A DNA stretch of 59,766 nucleotides from Paludibacteraceae bacterium (GTDB lineage Bacteria; Bacteroidota; Bacteroidia; Bacteroidales; Paludibacteraceae). A model generated the notes under the pieces. It was given only the letters and a program-made list of their open reading frames with translations. It made no database searches and was not told where the DNA came from. Where the stretch lies: contig JAFZNG010000002.1 of NCBI GenBank assembly GCA_017551025.1, forward strand, positions 1-59,766, read 5' to 3'. Shown here piece after piece: positions 41,355-49,856 of this stretch (within the stretch, counting starts at the first letter, position 1; every line of letters begins with the position of its first letter). The translations under genes and the position numbers were made by a program.

Positions 41355-42353
41355 ATGGACATTCTTCAAAAAATGCTGAAACGTGCGCAGGATAATCCGC
41401 AACGCATCGTACTGCCCGAGGGTGACGAGCCACGTACCCTGGAGGCAGCGAACCTGATTCTTCGTGACAAAATCGCCAAGCTCATTCTCATCGGTAATCC
41501 CGAGACGATTCGCCAGATGGCCGCCGAGAAAGGCTATGAGTACATTGCAGAAGCCGAGATCATGGATCCGGTCAACGATCCCCGGATGCCGATGTATGCC
41601 AACCTGCTCTACGAACTCCGCAAGGCAAAAGGTATGACCGAAGAGGAGGCTAAGAAGAAAGCGCAAGACCCGCTGTACTTGGGATGCTTACTGATCAAGA
41701 ACGGTGACGCAGACGGCGAGTTGGCTGGCGCACGCGGTACGACTGCCGACACGATTCGTCCTGCTTTCCAGATCCTGAAGACCAAACCGGGCGTAGGTAT
41801 CGTAAGCGGTGCCTTCCTGATGTTCACGCCTGCCAAGCAACTGGGTGAGGACGGATTCCTGGTATTTGCCGACTGTGCAGTCAATCCCAATCCGGATGCA
41901 CAGCAACTGGCACAAATCGCCGTATCTACCGCCGAGACAGCCCGCAGCATCGCCGGTATTGAGCCGCGCGTAGCTATGCTCTCGTTCTCCACCAAGGGTT
42001 CGGCCAAGCATGAAAACGTCGATAAAGTCACCGCAGCACTGCAGATGGCTAAGGAAATGGCTCCCGAACTGGAGATTGACGGTGAGCTGCAGGCAGACGC
42101 CGCATTGATCCCCAGCGTAGGCGAGAAGAAAGCGCCGGGCAGCAAAGTGGCCGGTCACGCTAACGTACTCGTCTTCCCCGACCTGCAAGCCGGTAATATC
42201 GGTTACAAGCTCGTTGAGCGCTTCTCGGGTGCAGACGCCGTAGGTCCTATCTTGCAGGGTATCGCCGCTCCGGTAAACGACCTAAGTCGCGGCTGCAAAG
42301 TTCAGGACATCGTTCAAATGGTAATCATTACAGCAAATCAAGCGATTAAGTAA
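41355..42353 (+). CDS. pta: Phosphate acetyltransferase
   Basis: 332 residues, the short single-domain type. Family motifs are RIVLPEGDEPRTLEAA, GCLLIKNGDADGELAGA, FADCAVNPNPDAQQLAQIA, AMLSFSTKGSAKHENVDKV and NVLVFPDLQAGNIGYKLVERF. It converts acetyl-CoA to acetyl phosphate. Start MDILQ at 41355 agrees with the family and with the promoter at 41294. It is followed by ackA across an ACGTAATTACGT word spacer. The pair makes acetate and ATP in fermentation. Confidence 0.97.
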   Translation: MDILQKMLKRAQDNPQRIVLPEGDEPRTLEAANLILRDKIAKLILIGNPETIRQMAAEKGYEYIAEAEIMDPVNDPRMPMYANLLYELRKAKGMTEEEAKKKAQDPLYLGCLLIKNGDADGELAGARGTTADTIRPAFQILKTKPGVGIVSGAFLMFTPAKQLGEDGFLVFADCAVNPNPDAQQLAQIAVSTAETARSIAGIEPRVAMLSFSTKGSAKHENVDKVTAALQMAKEMAPELEIDGELQADAALIPSVGEKKAPGSKVAGHANVLVFPDLQAGNIGYKLVERFSGADAVGPILQGIAAPVNDLSRGCKVQDIVQMVIITANQAIK

Positions 42354-42361
42354 ATCTCTCG

Positions 42362-42394
42362 TCATTACGTCATGACGTAATTACGTTATTACGA
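42362..42394. repeat. ATTACGTAATTACG word between pta and ackA
   Basis: Imperfect repeats of TCATTACG, CATGACG, TAATTACG and TTATTACG. The palindromic 13-mer GACGTAATTACGT (42374-42386) occurs reverse-complemented at 57630-57642 between tsaB and the porW-like gene. Confidence 0.8.
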
Positions 42395-42415
42395 AAATTT
42401 TAACTTTTAAAATAC

Positions 42416-43606
42416 ATGAAAATTCTGGTTCTGAACTGCGGTAGCAGTAGTATTAAATACAAGCTCTTCAACATGGAGAGCAAGCAGGTAATGGCACAGG
42501 GCGGCATCGAGAAGATCGGTTTGCCGGATTCATTTCTGCTAGTCAAACTGCCGAATGGCGAGAAAGTAAAATTCGAGAAATCGATGCCGGAGCATACGGT
42601 AGGTATCGAACTGATCCTGGAGAAACTGGTGGATTCGCAGATCGGTTGCATCAAAGACCTCAAGGAGATCAACGCCGTAGGTCACCGCGTAGTGCACGGC
42701 GGCGAGAAGTTCAACAAGTCGGTGCTCATCACGCCGGAGGTGAAAGAGATGATTATCAAGTGCGTAGAACTGGCTCCGCTGCATAACCCTGCTAACCTGA
42801 AAGGTATTGATGCGATTGAGAAGATCCTGCCGGGTGTTCCGCAGGTAGCTGTCTTCGATACGGCTTTCCATCAGACCATGCCGGATTATGCGTACATGTA
42901 TGCCCTGCCCTACGAGCTTTATGAGAAATACGCTATCCGCCGCTACGGCTTCCACGGCACGAGTCACCGCTACGTATCGGCCCGCGTATGCGAGTTCCTG
43001 GGCGTAGACCCCAAGGGTAAGAAGATCGTAACGGCGCATATCGGTGGTGGCGGCAGTTGCACGGCTGTCATGGATGGCAAGTCTGTAGATACCTCTATGG
43101 GTCTGACGCCGGTAGAAGGACTGGTAATGGGTACCCGTGCCGGTGATCTGGATCTGGGAGCAGCAACGTTTATCATGGATAAGGAGCACCTGGATACAAC
43201 CGCATTTAACAATCTGGTGAACAAGAAATCCGGTCTGCTGGGCGTTAGCGGTGTATCGAGCGACTGCCGTGATATCGAGGCGGCTATCAACGAGGGCAAC
43301 AAGCGTGCCGACCTGGCCCGTAAAATGTTCATCTACCGCGTGAAGAAATATATCGGTGCATACGCCGCCGCTATGAACGGCATAGATATCCTGGTCTTCA
43401 CCGCCGGCATCGGTGAGAACGATCCGTATATCCGTGCAGAGATCATGAAGGGTCTGAGTTATCTCGGCATTGAGTTGGACGAAGAAGCCAACAACGTACG
43501 CGGCGAAGAGCGCATCATCTCCAAGAAGGGCTCGAAGGTAACGGTTTGCCTCATCCCGACCGACGAAGAACTGATGATTGCTACGGATACGGCCGCACTC
43601 GTATAA
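42416..43606 (+). CDS. ackA: Acetate kinase
   Basis: 396 residues. ASKHA-fold kinase with KILVLNCGSSSIKYKLF (1-17), VGHRVVHGGEKF, FDTAFHQTMP, RRYGFHGTSHRYV, HIGGGGSC and FTAGIGENDPYIR. It makes acetate and ATP from acetyl phosphate. The length and ends are standard. It is downstream of pta and upstream of a GH13 gene. Confidence 0.97.
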   Translation: MKILVLNCGSSSIKYKLFNMESKQVMAQGGIEKIGLPDSFLLVKLPNGEKVKFEKSMPEHTVGIELILEKLVDSQIGCIKDLKEINAVGHRVVHGGEKFNKSVLITPEVKEMIIKCVELAPLHNPANLKGIDAIEKILPGVPQVAVFDTAFHQTMPDYAYMYALPYELYEKYAIRRYGFHGTSHRYVSARVCEFLGVDPKGKKIVTAHIGGGGSCTAVMDGKSVDTSMGLTPVEGLVMGTRAGDLDLGAATFIMDKEHLDTTAFNNLVNKKSGLLGVSGVSSDCRDIEAAINEGNKRADLARKMFIYRVKKYIGAYAAAMNGIDILVFTAGIGENDPYIRAEIMKGLSYLGIELDEEANNVRGEERIISKKGSKVTVCLIPTDEELMIATDTAALV

Positions 43607-43658
43607 GCAGTACATGAAAAACACACATACTTAACCTAACAAACAAAAAAAACATAGA

Positions 43659-45293
43659 ATGATTATTTATCAGATCCTACCCCGACTGTTCGGTAATGCC
43701 AACGAGACACGTATTCCTCACGGCACACGCAAGCAGAATGGTTGTGGTACGATGGCGGACATCACGCCCAAGGCACTCAAGGCAATTGCCGATTTGGGTG
43801 CCACGCATGTCTGGTACACCGGTATTATCCGTCATGCCACAGGTGAGCGCAACAACCCGGCGATCACTAAGGGCAAGGCGGGTAGTCCGTATGCCATTAC
43901 CGACTATTATGACGTGCATCCGGATATAGCAGCAGACGAGAAGAACCGCATGGCGGAGTTTGAGGCGCTCGTGCGTCGCACCCACCGTGCAGGGCTGAAG
44001 GTGATTATGGATTTTATACCCAATCATGTGGCTCGTCAGTATAAGTCAAAAGCCAAACCTAAGGGCGTACGCGACTTGGGTCAAGATGACAATCCGGATT
44101 GGGCTTTCTCGCCACTCAATAATTTTTATTACATCCCCGGTCAGGCCTTCTCTATGGACAAGGACCTGCAGGGTTATGAGGAATACCCCGCCAAGGTGAC
44201 GGGTAACGACTGCTTCACGGCGCACCCTTCGGAGGGCGACTGGTATGAGACGGTCAAACTCAACTACGGTGTCTTCTACCAGGGTGGCGGAGAGAAGCAG
44301 TTCTCGCCTATTCCAAACACATGGATTAAGATGCGCGATATCCTGCTCTTTTGGGCAGGTAAAGGTATCGACGGTCTGCGTGTAGATATGGCAGAAATGG
44401 TACCCGTTGAGTTCTTCGAGTGGGCCATTCCCCAGATTAAGCAAAAATATAAGAAGCTTATCTTCATCGGTGAGTGTTACGACCCCGCACGCTACTGGTC
44501 GTATATCCGTGCCGGATTCGACTACTTGTACGACAAGGTCGGCATGTACGACTACCTGCGCGGTGTAACCAATCGGGGTTGGTCGGCCGAAGGTATCTCG
44601 TCGCGCTGGCTGGAGCGGGGCGAACAACTGCCGCATATGCTCTACTTCCTGGAGAACCACGACGAGCAGCGTATTGCCAGCGGTTTCTTCTGCGGTAGCG
44701 GTATATGTGCCGAACCAGCCATGATCGTAGCCGCCGCACTCACCCCGAATCCGCTGCTCATATACATGGGACAGGAGTTGGGCGAGAAAGGCATGGACTA
44801 CGAGGGATTCTCCGGCATCGACGGTCGTACCACGATATTCGATTTCTGGGGTGTTCGGTCGCTGCAGGCTTGGGCTAACCACGGCAAGTACGACGGTGCC
44901 GGTCTGGACGAAGAGCAGCGTCAGTTGCGTCTCTTCTATCAGCGGCTCCTATGCCTCAAGCGTGACAATCGTGCGCTGCGCGAGGGTAAGATGTATGACC
45001 TACAATATGCGCAGGGCGAAGGCTACAACCGCCAGCGTCAATTCTGTTTCCTGCGACACGTGAAAGGCGACCTGCTGCTGGTCATCGTTAATTTCGACGA
45101 CCGCAAAGTGGATCTGCACGTCAACATACCTACCGATGCCTTTGTCTATTTGGGTCTGGAAGGTACTACCAGGGCTAAGATGACCGATCTACTCACCGGA
45201 GACAGTTGGGACGGACCGTTCACCGACACTATGCCGGTCACACTCAGCCTTAATCCTTGGACGGGTGTCATACTGAAGGTAGAAAAACAATGA
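43659..45293 (+). CDS. Cytosolic GH13 alpha-amylase-family enzyme
   Basis: 544 residues without a signal peptide. GH13 conserved regions are MDFIPNHVAR, GLRVDMAEMVP (nucleophile Asp), FIGECYDPARYW (acid/base Glu) and FLENHDEQR (transition-state Asp). A C-terminal beta-sandwich (about 455-544) follows. It probably hydrolyses intracellular maltodextrins. The subfamily cannot be named with certainty. It ends in an ATGA overlap with the UbiA gene. A position after pta-ackA suggests one fermentation/starch operon. Confidence 0.9.
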   Translation: MIIYQILPRLFGNANETRIPHGTRKQNGCGTMADITPKALKAIADLGATHVWYTGIIRHATGERNNPAITKGKAGSPYAITDYYDVHPDIAADEKNRMAEFEALVRRTHRAGLKVIMDFIPNHVARQYKSKAKPKGVRDLGQDDNPDWAFSPLNNFYYIPGQAFSMDKDLQGYEEYPAKVTGNDCFTAHPSEGDWYETVKLNYGVFYQGGGEKQFSPIPNTWIKMRDILLFWAGKGIDGLRVDMAEMVPVEFFEWAIPQIKQKYKKLIFIGECYDPARYWSYIRAGFDYLYDKVGMYDYLRGVTNRGWSAEGISSRWLERGEQLPHMLYFLENHDEQRIASGFFCGSGICAEPAMIVAAALTPNPLLIYMGQELGEKGMDYEGFSGIDGRTTIFDFWGVRSLQAWANHGKYDGAGLDEEQRQLRLFYQRLLCLKRDNRALREGKMYDLQYAQGEGYNRQRQFCFLRHVKGDLLLVIVNFDDRKVDLHVNIPTDAFVYLGLEGTTRAKMTDLLTGDSWDGPFTDTMPVTLSLNPWTGVILKVEKQ

Positions 45294-46282
45294 AGGAGCG
45301 CTTTATAGACATCATGCGGCTTATCCGCTGGCAGAACCTGCTGTTTCTCGTCATCTTAATGTGGGTTATGGAGAAATGGCTCATCGTGCCATTGCTGTTT
45401 ACCTACGGCAACGGACTGCCGGAAGTATTGCCTACATCTATGCTGTGGACGCTGATAACTTCGGTGGTTCTTATTGCCGCCGGCGGGTACGTAATCAACG
45501 ATTACTTTGATATCAAGATCGACCGCATCAATCGTCCCGACCGCGTGATCGTAGGTGAGACACTTACCAAACCTGCAGCCATGCGTATGAGTATCGGATT
45601 GAGTGCGGTTGGTGTATTGCTAGGCGGACTGGTAGCATGGCTCTGCAGCAGTTGGACGATGGGCATACTGATCCTGCTGATGCCGGGTCTGTTGTGGTTC
45701 TACTCTTCGTCCTACAAGCGTCAGTTCATCATCGGCAACCTCATTGTGGCGTTCGCCTCAGCCGTAGTACCTATGTTATTGGGACTTGCTAATGAAGGGA
45801 TGTTCCAGCCCTTTATCATTGAGCATGACCTGCAACCGCTCTACGGCGAGTTACAACCGGTGATACGCGTTATCTACACCTGGTTGGGTGGATTTGCGCT
45901 GATGATATTCCTCTATACGTGGATACGCGAAATACTGAAGGACCTGCAGGATCAGATGGGTGATCGCGAACTGGAGTGCCGCACCCTGCCTATCAAGATT
46001 GGCGAACTATGGACCAAGATCGTCGTCACATTGCTCATCCTGCTGACGATCGGTCTGCTCTGTTGGTTCTGCTTTGGATTGCTACCCTTCCCGCATACAT
46101 GGGGCAGCCTAAGTATACGTTATCTGGTCTTCGGATTACTGGTACCGCTACTCTGCGTACTGGCACTCACTTGGGCAGGACGTATCTCGTCTGACTACCG
46201 CAATGCACAGTTGCTCATGAAGTTCGCCATGTTCCTGGGTTTGTTGTACTGCTATGTGATTAACGCCCTGCTATGCGCTTGA
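45290..46282 (+). CDS. UbiA-family prenyltransferase
   Basis: 330 residues with about eight to nine hydrophobic helices. The first metal-diphosphate motif is NDYFDIKIDRINRPDR (about 78-93), and the second region DLQDQMGDRELECRTLP contains DxxGD-like acids. UbiA enzymes join a prenyl diphosphate to an aromatic or polyol acceptor. Bacteroidota members of this group are often annotated as geranylgeranylglycerol-phosphate geranylgeranyltransferase, which remains unproven here. The ATG overlaps the GH13 stop (ATGA), and the end overlaps maf by 10 bp. Confidence 0.85.
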   Translation: MKERFIDIMRLIRWQNLLFLVILMWVMEKWLIVPLLFTYGNGLPEVLPTSMLWTLITSVVLIAAGGYVINDYFDIKIDRINRPDRVIVGETLTKPAAMRMSIGLSAVGVLLGGLVAWLCSSWTMGILILLMPGLLWFYSSSYKRQFIIGNLIVAFASAVVPMLLGLANEGMFQPFIIEHDLQPLYGELQPVIRVIYTWLGGFALMIFLYTWIREILKDLQDQMGDRELECRTLPIKIGELWTKIVVTLLILLTIGLLCWFCFGLLPFPHTWGSLSIRYLVFGLLVPLLCVLALTWAGRISSDYRNAQLLMKFAMFLGLLYCYVINALLCA

Positions 46283-46833
46283 TACTTGGAAGCAAATCGC
46301 CTCGCCGCAGAGAACTACTGGCGGGACTGGATATACCGTTCGAGGTTGTGGATATTGATGCCGACGAGCGTTGCCCGGCGGAGTTAAAGGCCGGGGATAT
46401 TCCTTTATATATCTCGCGTGCGAAAGCGCGCGCCTACGCGAAACCGCTTCATACGGACGAACTGCTCATCACAGCCGACACCATCGTATGGTGCGACGGT
46501 CATATGCTGGGCAAACCCACGGATGAAGCGGATGCACGGCATATGTTGCGCGCCCTTAGCGGTCGCACCCACCAGGTATATACCGGTGTAACGCTGCACT
46601 ATGCCGATGGACGTGAGGAGTCTTTTGTGGATGCCACAGACGTGACGTTTCGCATACTCACCGAAGCCGAGATAGACTATTATGTCAGCCGTTACCGACC
46701 GCTGGACAAAGCCGGTGCATACGGCATCCAGGAATGGATAGGCTATATCGGGTGCACATCGCTCCACGGATCATACTTCAACGTCATGGGACTACCGGTT
46801 GAGAAACTATACGAAAAAATCTCGCTCGAGTGA
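46273..46833 (+). CDS. maf: Maf-family nucleoside triphosphate pyrophosphatase
   Basis: 186 residues. Signature LILGSKSPRRRELLAGL (3-19), ITADTIVWCDGHMLGKP with the catalytic Asp, VYTGVTL, and DKAGAYGIQEWIGYI. Maf proteins hydrolyse dTTP/UTP or modified pyrimidine nucleotides. It starts inside the end of the UbiA gene. Its last six codons and TGA stop form part of the terminator at 46814-46846. Confidence 0.94.
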   Translation: MRLILGSKSPRRRELLAGLDIPFEVVDIDADERCPAELKAGDIPLYISRAKARAYAKPLHTDELLITADTIVWCDGHMLGKPTDEADARHMLRALSGRTHQVYTGVTLHYADGREESFVDATDVTFRILTEAEIDYYVSRYRPLDKAGAYGIQEWIGYIGCTSLHGSYFNVMGLPVEKLYEKISLE

Positions 46834-46846
46834 GCGAGATTTTTTT
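46814..46846. terminator. Bidirectional terminator overlapping maf stop
   Basis: AAAAAATCTCGCTC (46814-46827), loop GAGT, GAGCGAGATTTTTT (46832-46845). It forms a perfect 14-bp stem with U-tracts in both directions. The maf TGA (46831-46833) begins in the loop, so the hairpin is partly coding. Confidence 0.93.
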
Positions 46847-46848
46847 GG

Positions 46849-46877
46849 GCTATTAGCTGTTGGCCTTTAGCAATTAG
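46849..46877. repeat. TTAGC/TTGGCC words at deoC stop
   Basis: CTATTAGCTGTTGGCCTTTAG and CAATTAG surround the deoC stop (46874-46876). GCTGTTGGC plus TTTAG is also found inside miaB at about 54646-54660. Confidence 0.6.
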
Positions 46878-47755
46878 AAGTGTTTAGCCTCCTTGCCAAC
46901 GATGCTCGAGAGCAGGTTGTTGGCCAAACGGCTTGCGCCAAAGCGGAAGAACTCATTATTGAGCCACTCCTCACCCAGGATCTCCTTGACGAGCGTATAG
47001 TGCTGCACCGCCTCGTCCGTGGTAGAAACACCACCGGCGGGCTTGTAACCCATCTTCACGCCGGTCTTCTCTTTCCATGCCTTGATAGCCTGGCACATAA
47101 CAAATGTTGCCTCCGGCGTAGCATTCACGGCGATCTTACCGGTAGAGGTCTTAATAAAATCGCAACCGGCAGCCATCGATAAAATCGATGCCTTCCAGAT
47201 ATTCTCGGCCGTCTTCAGCAGACCGGTCTCAAGGATCACTTTGAGGTGATGCTCTTTGCAAACATCCTTGATCTCCCGGATTTCATCGAAGCACTCCTGA
47301 TAGCGTCCCTCAAGGAACTTGCCGACAGAAAGCACGATATCTACCTCCGTAGCACCTGCTTTCAGCGCCATAGCAGTCTCGGCAACTTTGATCTCCGGGA
47401 AAGTCTGTGCAGCAGGGAAGCCGGCACAGCAGCAAGCAATATTGAACTTCGGATCTTTGAGTGCCTTGCGAACATACTCAGCCATAGCCGGGTAAACGCA
47501 GATAGCAGCTACGTTTGGAATACCGGGATATGCCTCCTCGAAGGTATTCACTGCATTAGCCATACGCTCTACGCGTTCGATGGTATCGTCTGCGCTCAGC
47601 GTGGTGTAGTCAATCTGGTGGAGACACTGCTTCCACACCGCTACATTATTATTCTCAGCGAAATGTTTCGCCTGGATATCAGCCACTTGAGCCTTGACTT
47701 GCTCATCAGTAAACGGGCAGGGGTACTGCGCAAATAATTCTTCAAACTTGTTCAT
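46874..47755 (-). CDS. deoC: Deoxyribose-phosphate aldolase
   Basis: 293 residues, class I aldolase. DFIKTSTGK contains the Schiff-base Lys, and EVDIVLSVGKFLEG and KPAGGVST are the flanking active-site segments. It splits 2-deoxyribose-5-phosphate into glyceraldehyde-3-phosphate and acetaldehyde. An N-terminal extension of about 35 residues relative to the E. coli enzyme is normal for this group. It converges on maf at a bidirectional terminator. It lies 39 bp after psd on the same strand, though in the reverse orientation it is the upstream... gene order on the minus strand is pyrE, SRPBCC, psd, deoC. Confidence 0.95.
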   Translation of the reverse strand: MNKFEELFAQYPCPFTDEQVKAQVADIQAKHFAENNNVAVWKQCLHQIDYTTLSADDTIERVERMANAVNTFEEAYPGIPNVAAICVYPAMAEYVRKALKDPKFNIACCCAGFPAAQTFPEIKVAETAMALKAGATEVDIVLSVGKFLEGRYQECFDEIREIKDVCKEHHLKVILETGLLKTAENIWKASILSMAAGCDFIKTSTGKIAVNATPEATFVMCQAIKAWKEKTGVKMGYKPAGGVSTTDEAVQHYTLVKEILGEEWLNNEFFRFGASRLANNLLSSIVGKEAKHF

Positions 47756-47788
47756 GATATTATTGATTTTTTATTGATACTTCTAAAG

Positions 47789-47809
47789 CTCCTTTCACTT
47801 TTCATTTTC
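47789..47809. repeat. TGAAAAG/TGAAAGG word at psd stop
   Basis: On the minus strand GAAAATGAAAAGTGAAAGG encodes the last residues of psd and contains its TGA stop (47795-47797). It resembles the TGAAAGG words at 15632 and 20497. Confidence 0.6.
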
Positions 47810-48484
47810 TTCCTTGTCGGCCAGACGGGCGATAATCGTCTCGTTGCCGCGCACAGCCTCACCTACCTCGACAAACATCTCTGTATCCAGCGGCAGGTAC
47901 ATGTCTACGCGCGATCCGAGTTTGATAAAGCCCAGGTGGGTATTCCGACGACAATGCTTGCCGGCCTTGGCATACGTAACGATACGGCGCGCCATCGCAC
48001 CGGCTATCTGACGAACAGCGATAACCACCTTGCTCTCGGTCTCAATCACTACGAGCGAACGCTCGTTCTCAGTACTGGACTTAGGCAGCCATGCTCCTTT
48101 ATGGCGTCCCTTCTGGTGGGACGACTCCAGGATGGTGCCCTCAATAGGATACCAGTTGGCATGCACATTGAAGGGGGACATGAAGATAGACACCTGGAGT
48201 TTTTTCTCGTGGAAATACTCGTTCTCCTCGGTAGGCTCGATGACTACCACGCGGCCGTCTGCAGGCGCAATGATAAAATTCGGGTCATCCACCTCCAGCA
48301 CACGTACCGGATTACGGAAGAAATACGTGACAAATACCAGCAACATAGCCGTCAGCACAAGCGTTACGGCAAATATCCAACGCTGGGAAAAGAACATAAA
48401 CGCAGGTACGTTGATCAAGAACAGCAGCAATACTGTTCCGATAATGAGGTTGCGACCCTCACGATGTATTCTCGGACGTTTCAT
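47795..48484 (-). CDS. psd: Phosphatidylserine decarboxylase
   Basis: 229 residues. Two N-terminal hydrophobic helices (about 15-60) precede the catalytic part: FFRNPVR, APADGRVV, SIFMSPFNVHANWYP and THLGFIKLGSRVD. The GS in LGSRVD is the expected self-cleavage site that makes the pyruvoyl cofactor. It forms phosphatidylethanolamine at the inner membrane. This is the short archaeal/Bacteroidota type. The C-terminus EENEK and stop lie in a TGAAAAG word. Confidence 0.93.
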   Translation of the reverse strand: MKRPRIHREGRNLIIGTVLLLFLINVPAFMFFSQRWIFAVTLVLTAMLLVFVTYFFRNPVRVLEVDDPNFIIAPADGRVVVIEPTEENEYFHEKKLQVSIFMSPFNVHANWYPIEGTILESSHQKGRHKGAWLPKSSTENERSLVVIETESKVVIAVRQIAGAMARRIVTYAKAGKHCRRNTHLGFIKLGSRVDMYLPLDTEMFVEVGEAVRGNETIIARLADKEENEK

Positions 48485-48508
48485 ATGGTATGAAATTAAA
48501 ATTACAAA

Positions 48509-48946
48509 TTAATTACTATTCCACTGCCGGTAAGGGAATTGCGTGAGCATGTCGGCCGCATCGTCAAGCCCCTTCTGGATTTTCTTGTCCAGCATCATGC
48601 GGAACATCATCGGCAGTTCGGCCTTAAGGGTCAGTTTTACATAGCAGGTATTACCCTCGCCTGGCTTGAGTTGGATCCAAAAGTTCATCGGCATCGGCAG
48701 TCCCTCAGCGCCGAACTTAACGGTATCATTTTCAATGCGATCCTCGATGATGATACTGATTTTCTGACCCAGGCCATCCACTTTCATACGAACGCTATCG
48801 GCCGTAATCTCGAGTTCCTGGATGCGATCCTTAGGGATATGTTCACGCACCCGCTCCAGATTCTGCAGGTTACTCAGCGCAGGATAAACCTCCTCTACCG
48901 GAGCTGGAATAATGCGTACTTGGCTGGTATATTTCGATTCTGCCAT
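48509..48946 (-). CDS. SRPBCC/START-like domain protein
   Basis: 145 residues, cytosolic. The pattern of an N-terminal strand TSQVRIIPAPVEEVYPALSN, a central antiparallel sheet and the long C-terminal helix LDKKIQKGLDDAADMLTQ is that of SRPBCC ligand-binding proteins. No ligand or reaction is known. ATG 48946 is chosen over an upstream TTG. It lies between pyrE-like and psd genes on the same strand. Confidence 0.82.
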   Translation of the reverse strand: MAESKYTSQVRIIPAPVEEVYPALSNLQNLERVREHIPKDRIQELEITADSVRMKVDGLGQKISIIIEDRIENDTVKFGAEGLPMPMNFWIQLKPGEGNTCYVKLTLKAELPMMFRMMLDKKIQKGLDDAADMLTQFPYRQWNSN

Positions 48947-48959
48947 AATACTATGCAAG

Positions 48960-48992
48960 AATTTTTAATTCTTAATTTTTAATTTTTAATTT
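48960..48992. repeat. AATTTTT array before SRPBCC gene
   Basis: Four to five copies of AATTTTT/AATTCTT in the gap between the pyrE-like stop (48999-49001) and the SRPBCC ATG (48946). Same word as at 24141 and 29250. Confidence 0.85.
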
Positions 48993-48998
48993 ACTTAT

Positions 48999-49637
48999 TC
49001 ACTTATGCGCTTTGGCCCATGCGGCAGGATTGGCGTGCCATTCGTGCAGACAATCCATTACTTCTTGTGAATAACCGTAGGACGGCAACTGGCGCTCCAG
49101 TTCCTCGTACTGCGCCAGCGACACCAGAGGTACACCGGCCTCACTAAATCTACGGTGAGCCAACTCCAGTTGGTAGTCAAAGATCGTCACCACGCCTAGC
49201 ACCGTACAACCGGCTCTGCGGATAGCGTCAATGACGGGTAAAGCATTCTTACCTACATTAACCTGATTCTCGATGACAACCACTTTCTGCCGCGGACGCA
49301 AATCACCCTCTATCTGATTCTCCAACCCGTGGTTCTTAGGCGTAGGATGTACATAGACAAAAGGCAAAGCCAATTGCTCGGCCACCAGCACACCATGCGC
49401 CACAGCATTGGTTGCGATACCGGCTATCACGTCAGCATCCGGATATAATTCGGCCACCAGACGCCCTAATTCCAACTTAACGAAATTGCGCGCCTTGGTA
49501 TAAGAGAGTATTTTTCGGTCGTCGAGATAGACCGGCGCCTTCCAACCGTTACCCCAAGTCAAGGGGTTGTTCACCTGGATCTGGAAAGAGCGCAACTGCA
49601 GCAATTTCTCGACCACCATATGTGATAATTCGTTCAT
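48999..49637 (-). CDS. pyrE: Orotate phosphoribosyltransferase-like protein, altered motifs
   Basis: 212 residues, colinear with Bacteroidota PyrE from MNELSHMVVEKLL to the end, which is why ATG 49637 is preferred to ATG 49658. OPRT adds PRPP to orotate in pyrimidine synthesis. Three active-site segments are unusual. The PRPP loop reads VVVIENQVNVGKNA (119-132) instead of the acidic pair plus TG/STGGSS type. The catalytic loop reads HPTPKNHG (97-104) instead of RSTPKDHG. The first loop reads GIATNAVAHG rather than a TGA type. The Lys of the catalytic loop is kept. It may be a paralogue with changed or lost activity. The fold assignment is firm; the function is not. Confidence 0.8.
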   Translation of the reverse strand: MNELSHMVVEKLLQLRSFQIQVNNPLTWGNGWKAPVYLDDRKILSYTKARNFVKLELGRLVAELYPDADVIAGIATNAVAHGVLVAEQLALPFVYVHPTPKNHGLENQIEGDLRPRQKVVVIENQVNVGKNALPVIDAIRRAGCTVLGVVTIFDYQLELAHRRFSEAGVPLVSLAQYEELERQLPSYGYSQEVMDCLHEWHANPAAWAKAHK

Positions 49638-49666
49638 TTCGTAGTTATGTAAAGTCATTTAGGCTG

Positions 49667-49674
49667 CAAATATA
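49667..49674 (-). promoter_or_regulatory. -7 box of pyrE-like operon
   Basis: CAAATATA on the plus strand reads TATATTTG on the minus strand, about 30 nt before ATG 49637. Confidence 0.6.
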
Positions 49675-49759
49675 CTGCTTTTTTTGCATATACGCAAGCA
49701 TAAGAGCGTTTTTTTGTAAAAAAACGACAGATTTATTTGCCTATGTGCGAAATTTGTTG

Positions 49760-49767
49760 TATCTTTG
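49760..49767 (+). promoter_or_regulatory. -7 box of OmpA/TPR lipoprotein operon
   Basis: TATCTTTG, 89 nt before ATG 49857. The leader of about 80 nt is AT-rich, and I see no riboswitch-like structure in it. Confidence 0.7.
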
Positions 49768-49856
49768 CACGCTGATAAATGTGCACATATGCTTAGCATT
49801 GCATACTCACAGACGAAAACAATATAAATTAAGTAACATTATTAACACAAAAAAAC

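Noticed and set aside
49768-49856. Possible riboswitch in the 80-nt leader of the OmpA/TPR lipoprotein
   Set aside because: AT-rich, no stable nested helices or conserved aptamer motif recognised.
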